A stretch of 64,000 nucleotides of DNA from Podaxis mareebaensis (Eukaryota > Basidiomycota > Agaricomycetes > Agaricales > Agaricaceae). The notes under the pieces were generated by a model. That model worked only from the letters and a program-made list of their open reading frames with translations. It did not search any database and was not told the origin of the DNA. The stretch spans positions 62,001-126,000 of the forward strand of contig JAEUWP010000523.1 in the NCBI GenBank assembly GCA_018524725.1, in the 5' to 3' direction. Within the stretch, counting starts at the first letter, position 1, and every line of letters begins with the position of its first letter. Below, piece by piece: positions 23,650-36,814 of this stretch. The translations under genes were made by a program, and so were the position numbers.

Positions 23650-24325
23650 GAATCGGGAGCATGGAGTTCTTTAAGCTGGGTACGTACGACTTTTAGGTAC
23701 TCGAGTTGTGCGCTGACTGGATTTGGCAGGATACTATGGGTTTGACCTTTGCGTTGGGCTAAATACACAAATATATTATTCAACAACCATCCTGTCTTCC
23801 TTTCTTTTTTCTTTTATGCCGCTCCTTTTTACTATGAACATCCCTCCCTTTTAACATCCCCTCCACGGATGTTTGCAGCCCTCCAGTCAAATGGAGGGTG
23901 TTGGTTCGGAATTGGACTTGGATTCACATTAAGCTTCACCTGTCTATGTTTTTCTATGCTCCCTCTGGTCTCATATGGTTAGTTTTTTCCCCTTATGTCA
24001 GTTGCTGCTGGCGCAAATATGTCTATATCTTCGTTCTGCCTTCTAGGGGCTCGATGCCCTAGCTTTATTTATTTTGTGTAGGTAGTTTTCATGACCGTCA
24101 CGATCTGGCTCAGTTTCATCTTTTGTAAATACGCTTGTAGAACAATAATACAAACCTGGAGTTTGCAGTCCGCTTCATCTCTCGCAACCCGGCATACCTC
24201 TTCACGCTTTATAGGTAAATAGGTAATGAATAAGGTGAGTTATGTCTATAATACACGTACATAAAACGGAGTAGGGTGTGCTGTCCAGCCTTACAAAGTC
24301 ACGCATGTCGCCGCTGCAGTTCGCT

Positions 24326-25117
24326 TCACGTACTCGACTTGGCAAGGTCGGCATAAGGAGCCTCTATCCAAACCGCCTAAAAGAACCGAATCCTATCAGT
24401 CTAAACCGCGCCTGAAATGATAAAAGGGAAGACGCACCTTTGCAATAGTCTGTTCGTTTCCATCCTTATCCACAAATGTCCTCACACCCTCCTTCGCAAC
24501 ACTGGGCGTATTGACGAATCTCGCCACGCTCTGCAACTTGTTGAAATTAAGCTCGTATTCATCCGCTATCCGGCCCATGGCCTCAGGGCTTTTTGCTCCT
24601 TTTCTTGCGTTTAACGCCATGGAGAGGGTGGACGCAGAGAATTTGGCATCCGCAATAGGACCTGTAGATTGTGCACCTTGTTCAAGGTCTTGGGCGAGCG
24701 CTTCCCGTGCCTTGAATAACTCTGCCGTGTTGGATGCTGTCGTTTCCTATGGTACCCAACTACGTGAACATAGACTCAGAGCGGCGAATGGACTCGAAGA
24801 CATACAGGCCGCACTGGCTTCATGTGGTGGTCTACCTTAACGGGACCTAACCGTCGTAGGTTCGCCAAAAAGTCAGGATCCCGAGCATCCTTCTCGATAG
24901 CTTGAAGGTCAACCATGAAACGAGTTCCAAAGACTGACAAAGACAGCTCGACGGACACACCTTCTGTTCTATGTTCGCTTGCCAACCTGTCCCGAATCTG
25001 TTCTCTACTCACCCCAGCAGGCGGCTCGCCTGGGCTTGGAGTCCGCTTCCCAGCCCATGCGGGTGTTTCAACGCGTTTCGGAAGCTTTCTCGCGGCTTTT
25101 GACGCGGAACTACCCAT
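24326..25117 (-). CDS. Small conserved-looking protein with myristoylation-like N terminus (220 aa)
   Basis: Exons 25117-24815, 24746-24438 and 24376-24326 give 220 aa. The protein starts MGSSASKAARKLPKR: Gly at position 2 and Ser at position 6 fit an N-myristoylation signal followed by basic residues that could bind membrane. The middle has DARDPDFLANLRRLGPVKVDHHM and the second exon is helical and charged (AELFKAREALAQDLEQG, GRIADEYELNFNKLQSVARFVNTP). It ends AVWIEAPYADLAKSST. I recognise no named domain; it resembles uncharacterised fungal proteins. The regular splicing and absence of low-complexity sequence argue that it is real. Confidence 0.7.
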
Positions 25118-25840
25118 GGAGAGAGATGAGGTAAGAATGTAAGCGCAAAATAACCAAATAGTTCACATCCGCAAATATAGGGTCACAATCGTCAGTCCAA
25201 CCCTCCAACATGCGAACACAAAACACCACATTGGAAGGAAACTTCTTTTGAAACGTACATCGCCGTCAATAGGAGTGCTGATACAGGGTAAAGTACGGGA
25301 AACGATGTTATTTCCAGTGGTAATCCACCTAAAAAAAATCCCCAGCCCCTTCTCATTTCCGGGGAAAAGAAATCACAAAGAAATGGCAGGCATAGGATAT
25401 GCAATTGTAAAAGAGGAAACTAAGTCTATCGTTTTATGACTGTCAAAGATGACAATCAGGTCTTTGTGTTGTACATATATATGAAGGATACGGGTGTAGA
25501 AAAAAATGAAGTATTCAATCAAGCAGTTACACACGCGCAAAGCTAAGGAGATATCGTTCCAGCATCAACCAAATATCGCACACATGCGAAGCCCCTTTTT
25601 GTTTAGTGAAAGAGGAAAGGGATCAAAAGGAAAGAGGGAGGGTGGAGATAGAGGCATATACAATGCGTTGGACAGGGGTATAAAGCAATGAGCGATCGAT
25701 CCAGAACTTGTTAACCAACGGACCACAAATGTAGGCGACCAATAGAAAAGGAACGTGGAGACTTTATGGTGGCAGAGGGAGAATATATAGTGGAGGAACA
25801 GTAGATAAAGAGTGTCATGAAAACTCGTCTCCAAGGGCGT

Positions 25841-28800
25841 TCAGAATCCTCCCATGTTATTGGCAGGGTTCTGATAGGTTTGATACATATATGATTGATA
25901 AACATGAGGGGGCATCTGTTGAGCCATTTGTTGGGGTGCCATTCCTACGTATGACGGTTGAGGCTGACCGACGCCAAGGAGGCTAGCAGGCTGGGGGATA
26001 GCCGGAGATTGATTTCCGTAAGCCTGCATAGGGCCAACACTGCCATTGCCTGGAATGCCGAGCCTGCGAGCAGTCATTTGCCTTGGGCTGTTACCGTCAG
26101 GAGTTCTGGAACCAAAGGGACTGAAGGGATCGTGGGGAGGAGTGTATGGAGTAGCTGTAGGGACCGGTGCCGCCAAGTTGGGGCGACGGACCTGGCCGGA
26201 TTGCGATTGAGCATAAGCAGGGTCAAGGGGAATGGGTGCAGGTCCTGCTTGAGGGTTCTGGCCACCCATTTGTAGAGCCGCCATCATCGAAGCGAAGCCC
26301 TGGTCATTAGGTGGGTAAGACGGTAACCCAGGGACACCCGCGAATGCGTTCTGGTTGTTAGCCTTGGATTTTCCGCCAGTAGAGAGGCTCGTATATGTGG
26401 GCTGATAGTTGGGAACCTGTAACCCAACCTCTTCGATAAGCCTGCGATAAGCTTGGGTCGCGATGACCTTGAGTTCAATTAAGACACGCTTCGTGGCATC
26501 GATGTAGTTCTGCTTGTCCATAGGATCGATGAAAGAGCTAGTTAAGATCTTGTGGACAACAGCAACTCCGTTGACCTGATCCCCCAAGACGTCGGTGAGA
26601 ACGTGGTCTCCAGGAGAGTTGAACAATGCTTCGACAATTTGGCGAGAGGCATTGGGCTCAGTCTTCTGGTTGACGATGCGGAGCACAGTCAATGAAGCCA
26701 ACTTGTGTGTGCAAAGGTGTGAGAGATGGGGCGTGAAACGAGGAGCCAACAAATTGTAGCGCGATGGGAAGTTAGAGGTGTCCAAGAGCCAAGTAAGGAG
26801 AAGCGCTCCGTTAGGGTTGGTGGCCAAAGGGATAGAGTTCAAAATGATAGCCGTCGCAATCCTGCGTTGCTGGCTGATAGTAATATGAGGACTTTCGAGG
26901 CATGCCCTCATGCTGCGAGCACCGAAACGTCCTTGGGCAATTTCCCACATACGGTCGACGATGGCGTCGAAGATAAAGTCATTGGCAGGTTGGCCAAAGC
27001 GTAAACAGCACCTGTAGATCATTGTGAATTTCGTTTGGTAGCTGGAGGATGATGACACTCACTGTACTACGTAATTGCCGAATTGATCCAGCAAGAGGGG
27101 TGGTGTGTAAGCCCTCAAGTTCTGCGCAACCAAACCAATCTCCTCAGGAGTAGAGACGCATTCGATGATTTTTTGCGCCGCCCATGTACCATTTTTGTGA
27201 ATGCCAATCATGGCCAAGTGGGGGGCAAGACGTTCCAGCATCGCGAAGCGAGGTCCCGTAGAACACTTTTCGAAAAGTTTTTGGACGACCTACGAGCCCT
27301 TTAAGAGTGCTTGAAATTTGTTATAGCGTCGAACTCACCGTATTACCAAGCCAGTCCGAGGCCAGATCAACAATCTCACTGTCCATGAAGTCTGCAGCAA
27401 TTTGATCTATTTCCTCCCCATTCATTGAACCGGAATCTAAGCGTTTGCGCAATTCACGGAGTTTCGCAGCATCCCAGCGCCTGTTATTGGGCCTCTCCGA
27501 GACGAGAGGGATAGTGGTATAGTACATGGTTGGCGGACGGAACTCTGTATATTACAGTGAGCACGGATGCAAAAGAGAAGCGACGCGTGCATCTCACCAG
27601 CAAGGGCTTGGATGTCCGCTTCTGCATCAGGGCTGCCGCCACTTAACTCCCTCATTATCATCTGTTGCTCAGTAACCGATGGAGTAAGACCAGGAGGCTT
27701 GGCCAACCCATCGGAAACGTTATGAATACCAGAGCCAATCATGCTAAGCAAAAGGTTGGAACGATAGTTCTCGACAGCTCCACCAAGGACTTGTTGGTCA
27801 GCAGGAATAGTAGATGCGCCCTTGACGTTGCGGAGAGCATGAATCGTGGCGCCAACGCTCAGGTCGCCAACTCCTTGAACTACGACGCTGGAACTTTCCT
27901 CAGGACCACCGGCGCCTTCTTGTCCGTTCTTGACAGGAACCTTAGCGAATCCGATCCTGATGGCACCCACATCACTTCCCAGGACATCGCGTCCATTCAA
28001 AGCCTTACGAGCTCGAACAGCGTCATCAAGACGTTCGAAGTTAACTATATAAGAATAGGATCAGGCAAAGACATTGCCAATGGGGCATCCGATCACTCAC
28101 TGAAGCCGCAGTTTTTATGTGTCAGAACCCTGGCTGATTCAATCGGGCCGTAGGGACTGAAGACGCTCAAGATGGTCGCCGGGGTAGTGCTGGAAGGTAT
28201 AGAGCCAATCCAGAGAGCACGCGTAGGGGTTGACTGTAGTTGTGCGTCCATGTTGTTGAGACCTCCATTGCCACTGGCGTTCTTGCCTGCGGCAGCGTTT
28301 GGCGAAGTAGGTCCAGGACTGACAGGGGTGCCCTTCGCGGGAGCAACTGGGGCACTATCTGCTTTACCGAAACCAATACGAACGAGTTGACCGTTGGGCA
28401 TGTTGATGTTCCCACCAAGCCTGTTCAAGACGTCATCCTTGGCACGAATTGCATCTGCTTGATCAACGAAGTTGACAAAGCCACATTCCTGGGAGCCGAC
28501 TTAGCACCAATGACTAAAGGCTAAACCGCAAAAACGTACCTTTTCGGGCAAAAGTCGCAGACTTTCAATAGCACCGTAGGGAGCGAAAACATGGATCAAT
28601 TGTTCGCTTGTGACGGAGCTATCCAAATTTCCAATCCAGAGAGAACGAGTCGGAGTCTGCATCTGAGAGGACTGTCCCTCCGACTTCGGAGAAACAGACC
28701 TATTTTGGTTGGACTGATTATTAGGGAGCAAATAGGTTGATGCACCCCTTCCTCCACCTGAGACTTCTCCTCCGTTAGGGAAGTGAACAGAAGGAGAAGA

Positions 28801-30091
28801 GGATGTCCTGGACCCAGCCAGCTTGTTATCGGTTTTGAGGATGCTCGAGGGGTTTCCGAGGTTATTGGAGACTAAACTGAGATTAGCAGTCTGGTGGGTT
28901 AATTCGCTAAGGTAGGGGAGGGTATCTGCTGCAGTCGTGGCTCTCCGAGTGATAGAACGCATGGGATCATCCAGGGTACCAACAGAAATCGCGCGAGGTC
29001 GAGTCGAGGCCAAGCTTTCCGTAGCCCTCAAGCTCTGGTTGAGAAACGAGGAGGTATACCCGTTATCGTGAGTTGGGGTGTCGTAAGTGGGGGTCAAGTG
29101 CTGATGGTTGTAGCCGTGATCGTCGTAATCTCCAAAGTACTCCTCTTCAACTTCGGCGGCAGGGGTAGAGATGAGTGAACCAACTTGAGGCCTCCTACCA
29201 TAGGTAGATACGGTACTAGCGCGCATGCGGTTGGGATTGGCTAGGTTGCCAGCGATGGCAGCCTGAGCTTGGTTGCGCAACTCCGTCAAGGTTGCTGCGG
29301 GGGGAGGCCTATGATCGTCCAAACCTAGATAGTTGAGGGTGTGGACGTCGAAAGCGTCTGGGTCAGAGTCGACTGAAGTAACAGATCGCTCTTCTAAAAC
29401 AGGGATTCCGCTTCCCCCGCTGTTGGTAGAGGGCATCCAAGGGGACGAAAAAAGCGAAGAACCAAACGCATTGCTTAAGCCAGCAGATGGCAGCGTAAGG
29501 GAACCAGCACGAAGGCGACTGGTGCGCTCAGTAACCACCGACGACGCGGCGGATGAGGCGACAGAGGTGGTATGACGCAGGCTGGGACGCGAGGGAGCCA
29601 AGCTGGATGCAGGACTGGCAGCTATGGTGCGTTGCGCCTGGTCGAGAAGAGAATCTTGCGGGTTGGATGAACCAGATAGGGTATTAGTTGCCTCTGGAAA
29701 ACGCTGCTGGGCCGCGAGTTGAACATTGGAAGGTAAGGTTCCGGCCCTAGCCCTCCTGAATCCAGCGGGAAAGTTGGTAGGAGGCAAAGCGGATCCATCC
29801 CCCGGCGTGGTGACGGAAGGAGAACCTTCATTGGGAGGAGAACCCCCAGATGCGAGAGCACGCAAAGCAGGAGGTCTGTACCTTGCGGCCGTTCCTAAAT
29901 TACCTTCTGCCTGCATCTGGCTGAGTCTAAGGTCAATCGCAAAATCGGGTGAGACAGAGGTAAGAAAGGAGGAAGATAATCAGGACGCACCTCTTAGCAG
30001 CAGCAAAGGCAGCCGAGGGCGCAGGAGGCGGCGTCTTTCCACTGGGGGGAACCCTCGAATAGGAGCCGTTGTCAGAGGCCGATAAAGACAT
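25841..30091 (-). CDS. Pumilio-family RNA-binding protein with two RRMs (JSN1/PUF2 type)
   Basis: Seven exons: 30091-29991, 29926-28540, 28488-28101, 28044-27598, 27544-27339, 27289-27063, 27011-25841; 1308 aa. The N-terminal 400 residues are Ser/Pro-rich and disordered. RRM 1 (TRSLWIGNLDSSVTSEQL, then ECGFVNF) and RRM 2 (TRALWIGSIPSSTTPATI, then NCGFINF) each have an intron at the same place between RNP2 and RNP1, which suggests an internal duplication. Next is PLVSERPNNRRWDAAKLRELRKRLDSGS-type sequence that leads into PUF helical repeats (VVQKLFEKCSTGPR; NGTWAAQKIIE; FGNYVVQCCLRFG; FGARSMRACLE). A Gln/Pro-rich tail closes it. This RRM-RRM-PUF order is that of JSN1/PUF2-type proteins, which bind 3' UTRs of membrane or mitochondrial mRNAs; the target is inference. 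Confidence 0.9.
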
Positions 30092-32396
30092 TATAGATTT
30101 TGAAGAGAAGAAGGATTAGGGATTACGAAAGTGCTGGATGGTCGCTGTACAAAATACGAAAGCGTCAAGAGGATTAGCAATTAAGGGAATCGCTCGCTCG
30201 AGGAGACCAGACGGATGAAAGGTGATTTGGAACCTTCCGGAGGTCTAGAGCGATACTACGAGGGCTATGAGGGGTAAAAAAGCCCGTGCGGTAGTACGAT
30301 AGAGTAGCCTCGAGAATAGGACTAAGTAATAGGGAAGGGGATGTTGGGAGTAAACACTGAAGCGCCAACAAGTCCCTCTCCCCTTGCTGGCCTCCTTTCC
30401 CACGCATTCCACTTCCTCCTCCCATGCCATCTCTTGGAATGTTCTCCAGAACTCTTTGTCCATATTAAACACATTCTCGCCGGTCTGTATTGCCTTGCTT
30501 TGCCCTCTCTTCTGCCAGTCCAGAAGTCACGACCTCACCATTGAAATTTTCCTCATGACACTTGCCTTTTCTGAACATACAAATCCACACAATCTAAACT
30601 CACCTCTATTAACAGAGCGCAAGAATCCAACACTACAAGTAACAATTCTTACCATCAGCATCACGCTTGCGGCCTATTATTATTTGCAATCATGGTGCAA
30701 CGCAATTGCCCAGGCGGTAACAGTAGGGGGAAAAAGGAAGCACGTTGATCATTATCCAATCAATTTGTTTTTCGCTTGACTACAGAATAACACATTGTAT
30801 CCCTGTCATCCCCCTTCGGCTGAATACCCTTATGTCCGGCAGACAGAGATAGAACAACATATCTAGCGCTTGGAGCGAGCATGGCGCGCTGAGGAAAAGG
30901 GGTGGCTTCCATTCATAACCCCTTTACCACCAAAATAACCGAGGTGATCCTCAGGGAATAACAACCACAGCCAAGTAACAAGCACATGATGTTTGATTTC
31001 TGATGAGGTTAGTCCTCCCGCACACCAAGATCACGACCGTTCAAACGGCCGCAACAAGGTTCGGGGATTCGCAACCCCGCGTAATGGGTTCCTAGCTTAC
31101 GCTTCTTTTTTTTCAAGCCATCCGGCTCTCCGGAGGAGGAAGGTAACGTGCCACGGCCCCATTCTAGTGTTCATATGGCCACTTTCATCCCCCTCCCTGC
31201 TGCAAACGGCCAAGTGTGCGCACACGGATTGCGCCTATTCTCGATCAATCAATCCATCCTGATCTTGTCCTGTGTGCCACCCGAACACAGGACAGTCTGT
31301 CCAGTCTAGCCCCGCCGCGCATACCTTATCCCCCATTTCTTCCTCTGAAGGGGCGCATTGCCTTCTACACGTTCAGCCACGATCTTCGGCGCTTAGATTA
31401 ACAACCGGTGTATTTTTCACAGATTGGATAGGACGGAAGCTATCCCAGCGATAAAGACCACGGTTTTCCCGCAATCTCATGGAACACAGGTTTGATTTGA
31501 CTCAGCATCAGATCCTGCACCGAAATCATCACAGCAATCGGAGCCGCTTTAAGAACCGGCCCCCACCAGCTTATTTATCCGTACTTCCGAAACGAGTAAT
31601 CTCGTCTCTGTAATTAATGGGCTTGGGTAACCGTGCCAACGTCATCATTCATTCCAAGGCGTCTATATGCTGCTGCGGAGTGCAGTTTAGTGCAGTACAC
31701 GAGGATGGACAACGAACGACGCATCCAGACCTTTGATCCACACCACAATTCCCGTGAGACGCTTAGTCTGAGGGGGCACATCTCAATCCCGAGCGCCGAA
31801 GCATCCACGCAAAAGACACGCTCATCTCAGTCAATCCCACCGAGCCAACAATGGTTGATACCGATCACTCTTCGCGAAGTTTTAAAACTATTCCATTGTA
31901 TTACTGAACTACTTCTTACGACTATCATGAAAATACTACTACTAATTACCCTATGCTTTCTCTTGCACCCGAGAGCCAAAGAAAAGACGCCAGACATACC
32001 AAAAAGAGAGAAACCATACGTAGTAATAGTAGTAAAGACGCAATACCATGCATAATGTTTGCATGTGCCACGTTCTCAAGAACCACTTCTAGAGCAATTC
32101 AGAACAAGTAAACGCAAAGTGCGCGAAGAGACAAAAAAAGAATTGACTATATCTGCTACAAATCTACATTCAAGACGATACTGAGAGGAGAGAAATCGTA
32201 GGGGCAAAATGCCCAGCAAAGGAAAAGAACGAAATCAGTAAAAAAAAAAGGAAAACATGTCAAAAGTCTTGTGAAAGCAAGGCGACCAAGTAGAATCATA
32301 AAAAGCGATACAGGCGAACAACGTGGGTCGGAGGAAGAAGTTTGAAGGGAAGGAGGGAGGGCAGGAGGCAATTGTCAACTGGGGGAGTCGGTCGTT
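30092..32396. other. Long intergenic region upstream of the PUF gene
   Basis: About 2.3 kb between the PUF start and the 3' end of the winged-helix/APSES gene. No coding pattern, tRNA or repeat was recognised. It probably holds the PUF promoter and a long 5' leader (CT-rich blocks 30360-30500) and the downstream gene's 3' flank. Confidence 0.5.
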
Positions 32397-35300
32397 CTAG
32401 GACAAGGTATTCCTCGACCCAGGTCTCTTCCGTGATCTCGTCCTCTGCTGCTGTTGCTGCAGTTGTGTCTGGGCGGCCAAAGCATCCGCGACGCGTTTCG
32501 ACCGTCTTAACGTCTGTTGCTTCTCCTGTTTCTCCTGCTCTCGCTTCTCAGCAGCTCTTGACATCGTAGCAGCTCTAGTGATCCTCGTCTTCGTCACGAC
32601 TCTCGTCTTCGGTGGCGACACATCCGTATCTTCCGATGTTCGTGAGGGTGGCTGCGATTCTTCTATCACAGATTTCGGTACAAGTTGGGCTTCTTCAGGG
32701 AGGGGAAGGTGTTTCGTCTCGGTGTCCTCGCCCGCCATGTCCACATGCACATTAACGCTCGTCAAGCCACTTTTCCCACTCACGATGACAGTGGATGTAT
32801 CTTCTTCCTCCTTCACACCTTCCTCCATCTTACAATCCCTTGCTCCGTGTTCCTTCGCTTTCTCCTCTTCCTCTCCAGGGATCACACATAACTCTTGGAA
32901 AATCTCTTGCTCCCTTGCACTCAAAGGTGACGCAACGTCCAAACAATCCCCCTCCTGCTTCCCACTTCCTATTCGTCTATGCCCGTAATGTTGCTGCGAG
33001 GAGAGCTCCTGCCGATGCTGGTTGTTCAACCACTCTCTTTCCTTTTCCCCGATCGTCAAAACCGCTCCAAGTGCAAAAGCACCTGTCATCGGTACGGGCA
33101 TGATCGTCTCCTTCTGCAACCAACTCTGCCTTGTATCCGCCTGGATCACTTTCTGGGGGTTCAACGACCCACTAGTCACAACCGGCACAGCGTTGGTGGT
33201 TGAGTTGGAAGGAGCCGTGACCGCTGCAGCCTGGGCATGAGCAAAAGTGACCATCGACTCAAACCACCTTCCGAACTGCTTCAACATCCTTCCACTTGAG
33301 TTCGTCCGGTGGAAGTCCTTGAGAGCGCTAGGAAATCGTTCCACGAGTTCATCGCTCAGGAATACATTTAAGCCTTCCATCATTTCGTCCTTTCCAGCGC
33401 CTGTCGAACGAGTGTCAAGATCCTTGACATAGGATTGTGCGACTTCCAGCGGGACCCAGACCCCACAGACCTTCTCGCTCCCCCATCCTCGCCCAACAAC
33501 AACCGCATTAGGTATCATACTCAACACCGGATAACCTCTCCCTTTCCCGCACCACTCAACGATCGGTGTTAGATTCACGAAGTCCGTATCGATTCTTCGT
33601 AGCAGTAGATATGGGCCAAGCGCCATCTGATACACCGAGATTTCTGTAGATTCGAGTCAGTGAAAACAGTTCATTGAAGAAACGACGCCAAACATACCCT
33701 CTATCTGAGTAGCACTTATCGGGGGGTTACAAGGCTGGCACGTGTGCACTACGATTCCTTCAGCCTCTCCTTTGGCGGGACTTGAGTTCAAATTCATCCT
33801 CATTGCTTGAGGTGATACACAGGGTTGCTGTGCTGGAGGACTTGGCGTTGTCGAGGTGAGCACGAGAGAAGAGGGTGGAACGGACGGAGGGGAAGGGGAA
33901 ATAGAAGGTTGGGGAGATGGGTCGGTGGATGGGGGAAGAGTGCCGGTTGTAGGGGTGGTTGGTGATTGTACCGAGAGGGCTTGAATCAATTGAACAAGTG
34001 CAGCTGCTCCGGGCGACATGGGTGGAGGGAGGGTGAGGGAGTGCGGGCTTGAGGATGTCGATTCTGTTGGCAAAGTGGTATGGCTAGCTTGAGGTGGTGC
34101 GGAATACGATGTTGAAGGTGAAGGTGAACTGGGGAACAAAGCCGAAACGTGGGGCTGGGAAACAGGTGCAGTCTTGGCTCGTCGCTTGATCGTAGTTTGT
34201 GACTTTTCACGTTCCCGTTCCAGGTTTTCGTCCTCCAGTTCGAAGGACTCATCACCCACGCTTGGAAATAGCGAATCGATCCCAAGGTCAAAGTCCTCTT
34301 GCTTGATTCGAACAGTTTCCTCTGCCGGCCCCAGCCCCCATTCCTGCCGTTGTCCAAGAGGTGCGTCCCAATCCCACGGATCCTGGGATTCAACCTTCAC
34401 ATTCGAGTTTGCATTCCCCAAACCAGCAATTGTCTCGGGACTGAGTACTGCCGCTGCCTGAGCGATGACCTCTACCGCTTTGGCATCCGCCACGCTCGAG
34501 TCAAAATGATCCCATGCATCCAACATCCCCTGCACATCCCTGGGCTCCTCTTTCACTCTCGTCCCTGGTATTGGTGGAAGGGCAAGAGGTACAGATGGCG
34601 AGCGAGGTCCAGGGCTCTCCCACAGCGTCTCCCTATCTGCTTCGCTATCCACCTCGCCCTCCTCGTCCCAGTCATCATTGTCCTCCTCTTCATCTTCCGA
34701 GAAGTTGTAAAAGCCGCGTCTTGAATGCGTCACAGAAGGTTGAGCACCATCCTCCTCGTCATCTTCCTCGTCATCCGATTCAGGTGGAGGCGAAGATATG
34801 CTGCATGCGACGGATGGTGAACGACGATAGGGTTCCGTGCAGAGTGGAGTGGTGCTATAGCAGGGATAGGGTCCATCAGCGGAAGGGGTATAGGGAGGGA
34901 TGGAAATAGAGCGCCGTGGATAGGGTGGGAGGCAAAAGGGGGATTCTTGTGACTGTTGCCGTTGCTGTTCGTCAGAATCATCAACAGACATGGAAGAATC
35001 CGAATCCGAATCCGAGGTGTCAATATCTTTCGTAAGGTCAATGACGTTCCTGGAAGTCAATAACGCCTGTGCCGAGGATGAAGGGGGTGAGGAGGACGCG
35101 CATTTAGCGAGTGGCCGAAGACGTAACGTAAGCTTGACTTTGGGCGGAGGCTTATCGTGATCGCTTTCCGAGTCAGTGTCAGAGTCCTGCCCAACTGTAG
35201 CGGCAGCGCAACTCCTCAGTGATCTCTTCCGTTTCTGTCCACACGCCTGATCATTAGCCCGCCTCTGCAGCATCTTTGCCCTCTTCTTCTCTCTGGCCAA

Positions 35301-36064
35301 GCTCCCTGTCTGCCCAATCCTGCCATTCTCTCCATAGTCGCTGAGTCGGATCCCGGCCCTCGCAAACGGACAGGGTGCACCGGTGGCACGGCTGAGGTAC
35401 CACACCATGGTCCCGCGCCTAAAGTTGGTTATTCGGTTCTCTGGGTGTGCTGAGCACTGTGCACCGCCAGAGCGCGAGTAGAGTGCAGGGAGGAGGTCGT
35501 CGTCGGCGTCTGTTCCTGAGCAAACATGGCGCAATAGGAGTGGTATATCTTGCTGTACTTCACATCGATGTAGGTGTGTGCGAATATAGGTAGTGATAGC
35601 CTGGCTAGCAGCCGATACGCTAAATGAATGACAGAAGGGTTAGCGTGAGCTTATGTGACGTTACTGCCAACAGGGTTGACGCACTTTTGGGCTACGAGGC
35701 CAAAGTTGAGCACCATCTCTGCGAGGTCTTTGATGGTCATAGCACGGTTATCCTGTGATAGTAGTGGGTTAATATGCGAGTGGCGAGTGAAGGATGAAGA
35801 GGGTTGGGCACGTACGACTGAAAGGAAGGCGCGGCCAATGGCGAGAAAGACCTTGCTGTTGGCGTCGTCTGGGTGAAGGACGACATGGGGTGGTGGAAAC
35901 GGGGGGAAGGAAGGGTCTGGGGTGTTCTTGGACCTGCGTGTGGTTGGAGTAGTCGGGTCTGGGGAGGATCTGAGGCGTGCCGAGGGTCTGATAGCGACGT
36001 TCTGGCTCTTCCGCGTGCCGTATGAGTGGGTTAGATGTTGGGAGTCTGTATGGATGTTGTCCAT
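32397..36064 (-). CDS. Winged-helix (GDS1-like) plus APSES/KilA-N-like nuclear protein (1161 aa)
   Basis: Four exons, 36064-35816, 35752-35685, 35619-33698 and 33643-32397, give 1161 aa. The start is ATG 36064 (MDNIHTDSQ). Residues 65-200 form a winged-helix-like unit (DDANSKVFLAIGRAFLS, MTIKDLAEMVLNFGL, SQAITTYIRTHLHRCE, GTMVWYLSRATG) that recalls fungal GDS1-type proteins. A long acidic/Ser-rich linker follows with basic patches (REKKRAKMLQRRANDQ; RAKTAPVSQ). Residues 735-830 look like an APSES/KilA-N DNA-binding domain (VYQMALGPYLLLRRIDTDFVNLTPI, then VCGVWVPLEVAQSYVKD). The C terminus is charged with a basic, Gln-rich end (about QTLRRSKRVADALAAQ). Two DNA-binding-type domains suggest a chromatin or transcription factor. 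The domain names are from pattern memory. Confidence 0.7.
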
Positions 36065-36814
36065 AGGTAGGAGGACTTCATGGATGAGGAGAAGAAACAA
36101 GCGGGACAAAAGTGACAACCCACAGTCACCATGCAACTCCCCGGGGTCCTCGTGATCGGCGCAGATATCCGTGCCTATCCAGATCCAGATCCACGCAGAC
36201 TATCACAAACACAAACACGTGCTTCCTAATGGAGCTCAGCCCCCCTATTCCTATTCTCACCATCACCACTGCCAGGCGACCCCACTCTCCAACCTGCCTT
36301 GCCTTCTTTTCCATCTGTCGACATCTCGCCACTGTTGTCTGCCGTCCTTCAATTCCATTCTTCCCTCAACAGCCCCAGTCATGGCTGACGACATCACCCG
36401 TTACCATACCATTGGAGTATAATTACTTACTAAGCCCCTACCCTGGAAATAGATGGCCCCCGAATTCATTCTTGAATTAGCCTCTAAAAGATCAAGTGCC
36501 ATTCTTGGCTTGCCCTTTGATGTCTCTATCCGGCGCTAGCCTATTGTCTCTCCCTCACGACTCATTTATCGGAACTCCTTGTGGCACGTGCATGCATCCC
36601 GTCCAATTCCTCTACTCCATACACATGTATGCCCTATAATAAGCCTGGTCCAAACTACAATGGACCTCACAAGAGATAGACTACTAATAACATAATAAAT
36701 AATACAAGCAAGATAGACGTGCATACAGAGAGACAAAACGCAGATCAGACAACCAACGGACGACAGCCAAAACAAATGATAGAAAAAAGGGATCCAGCGG
36801 AACCGAGAGTCCGC

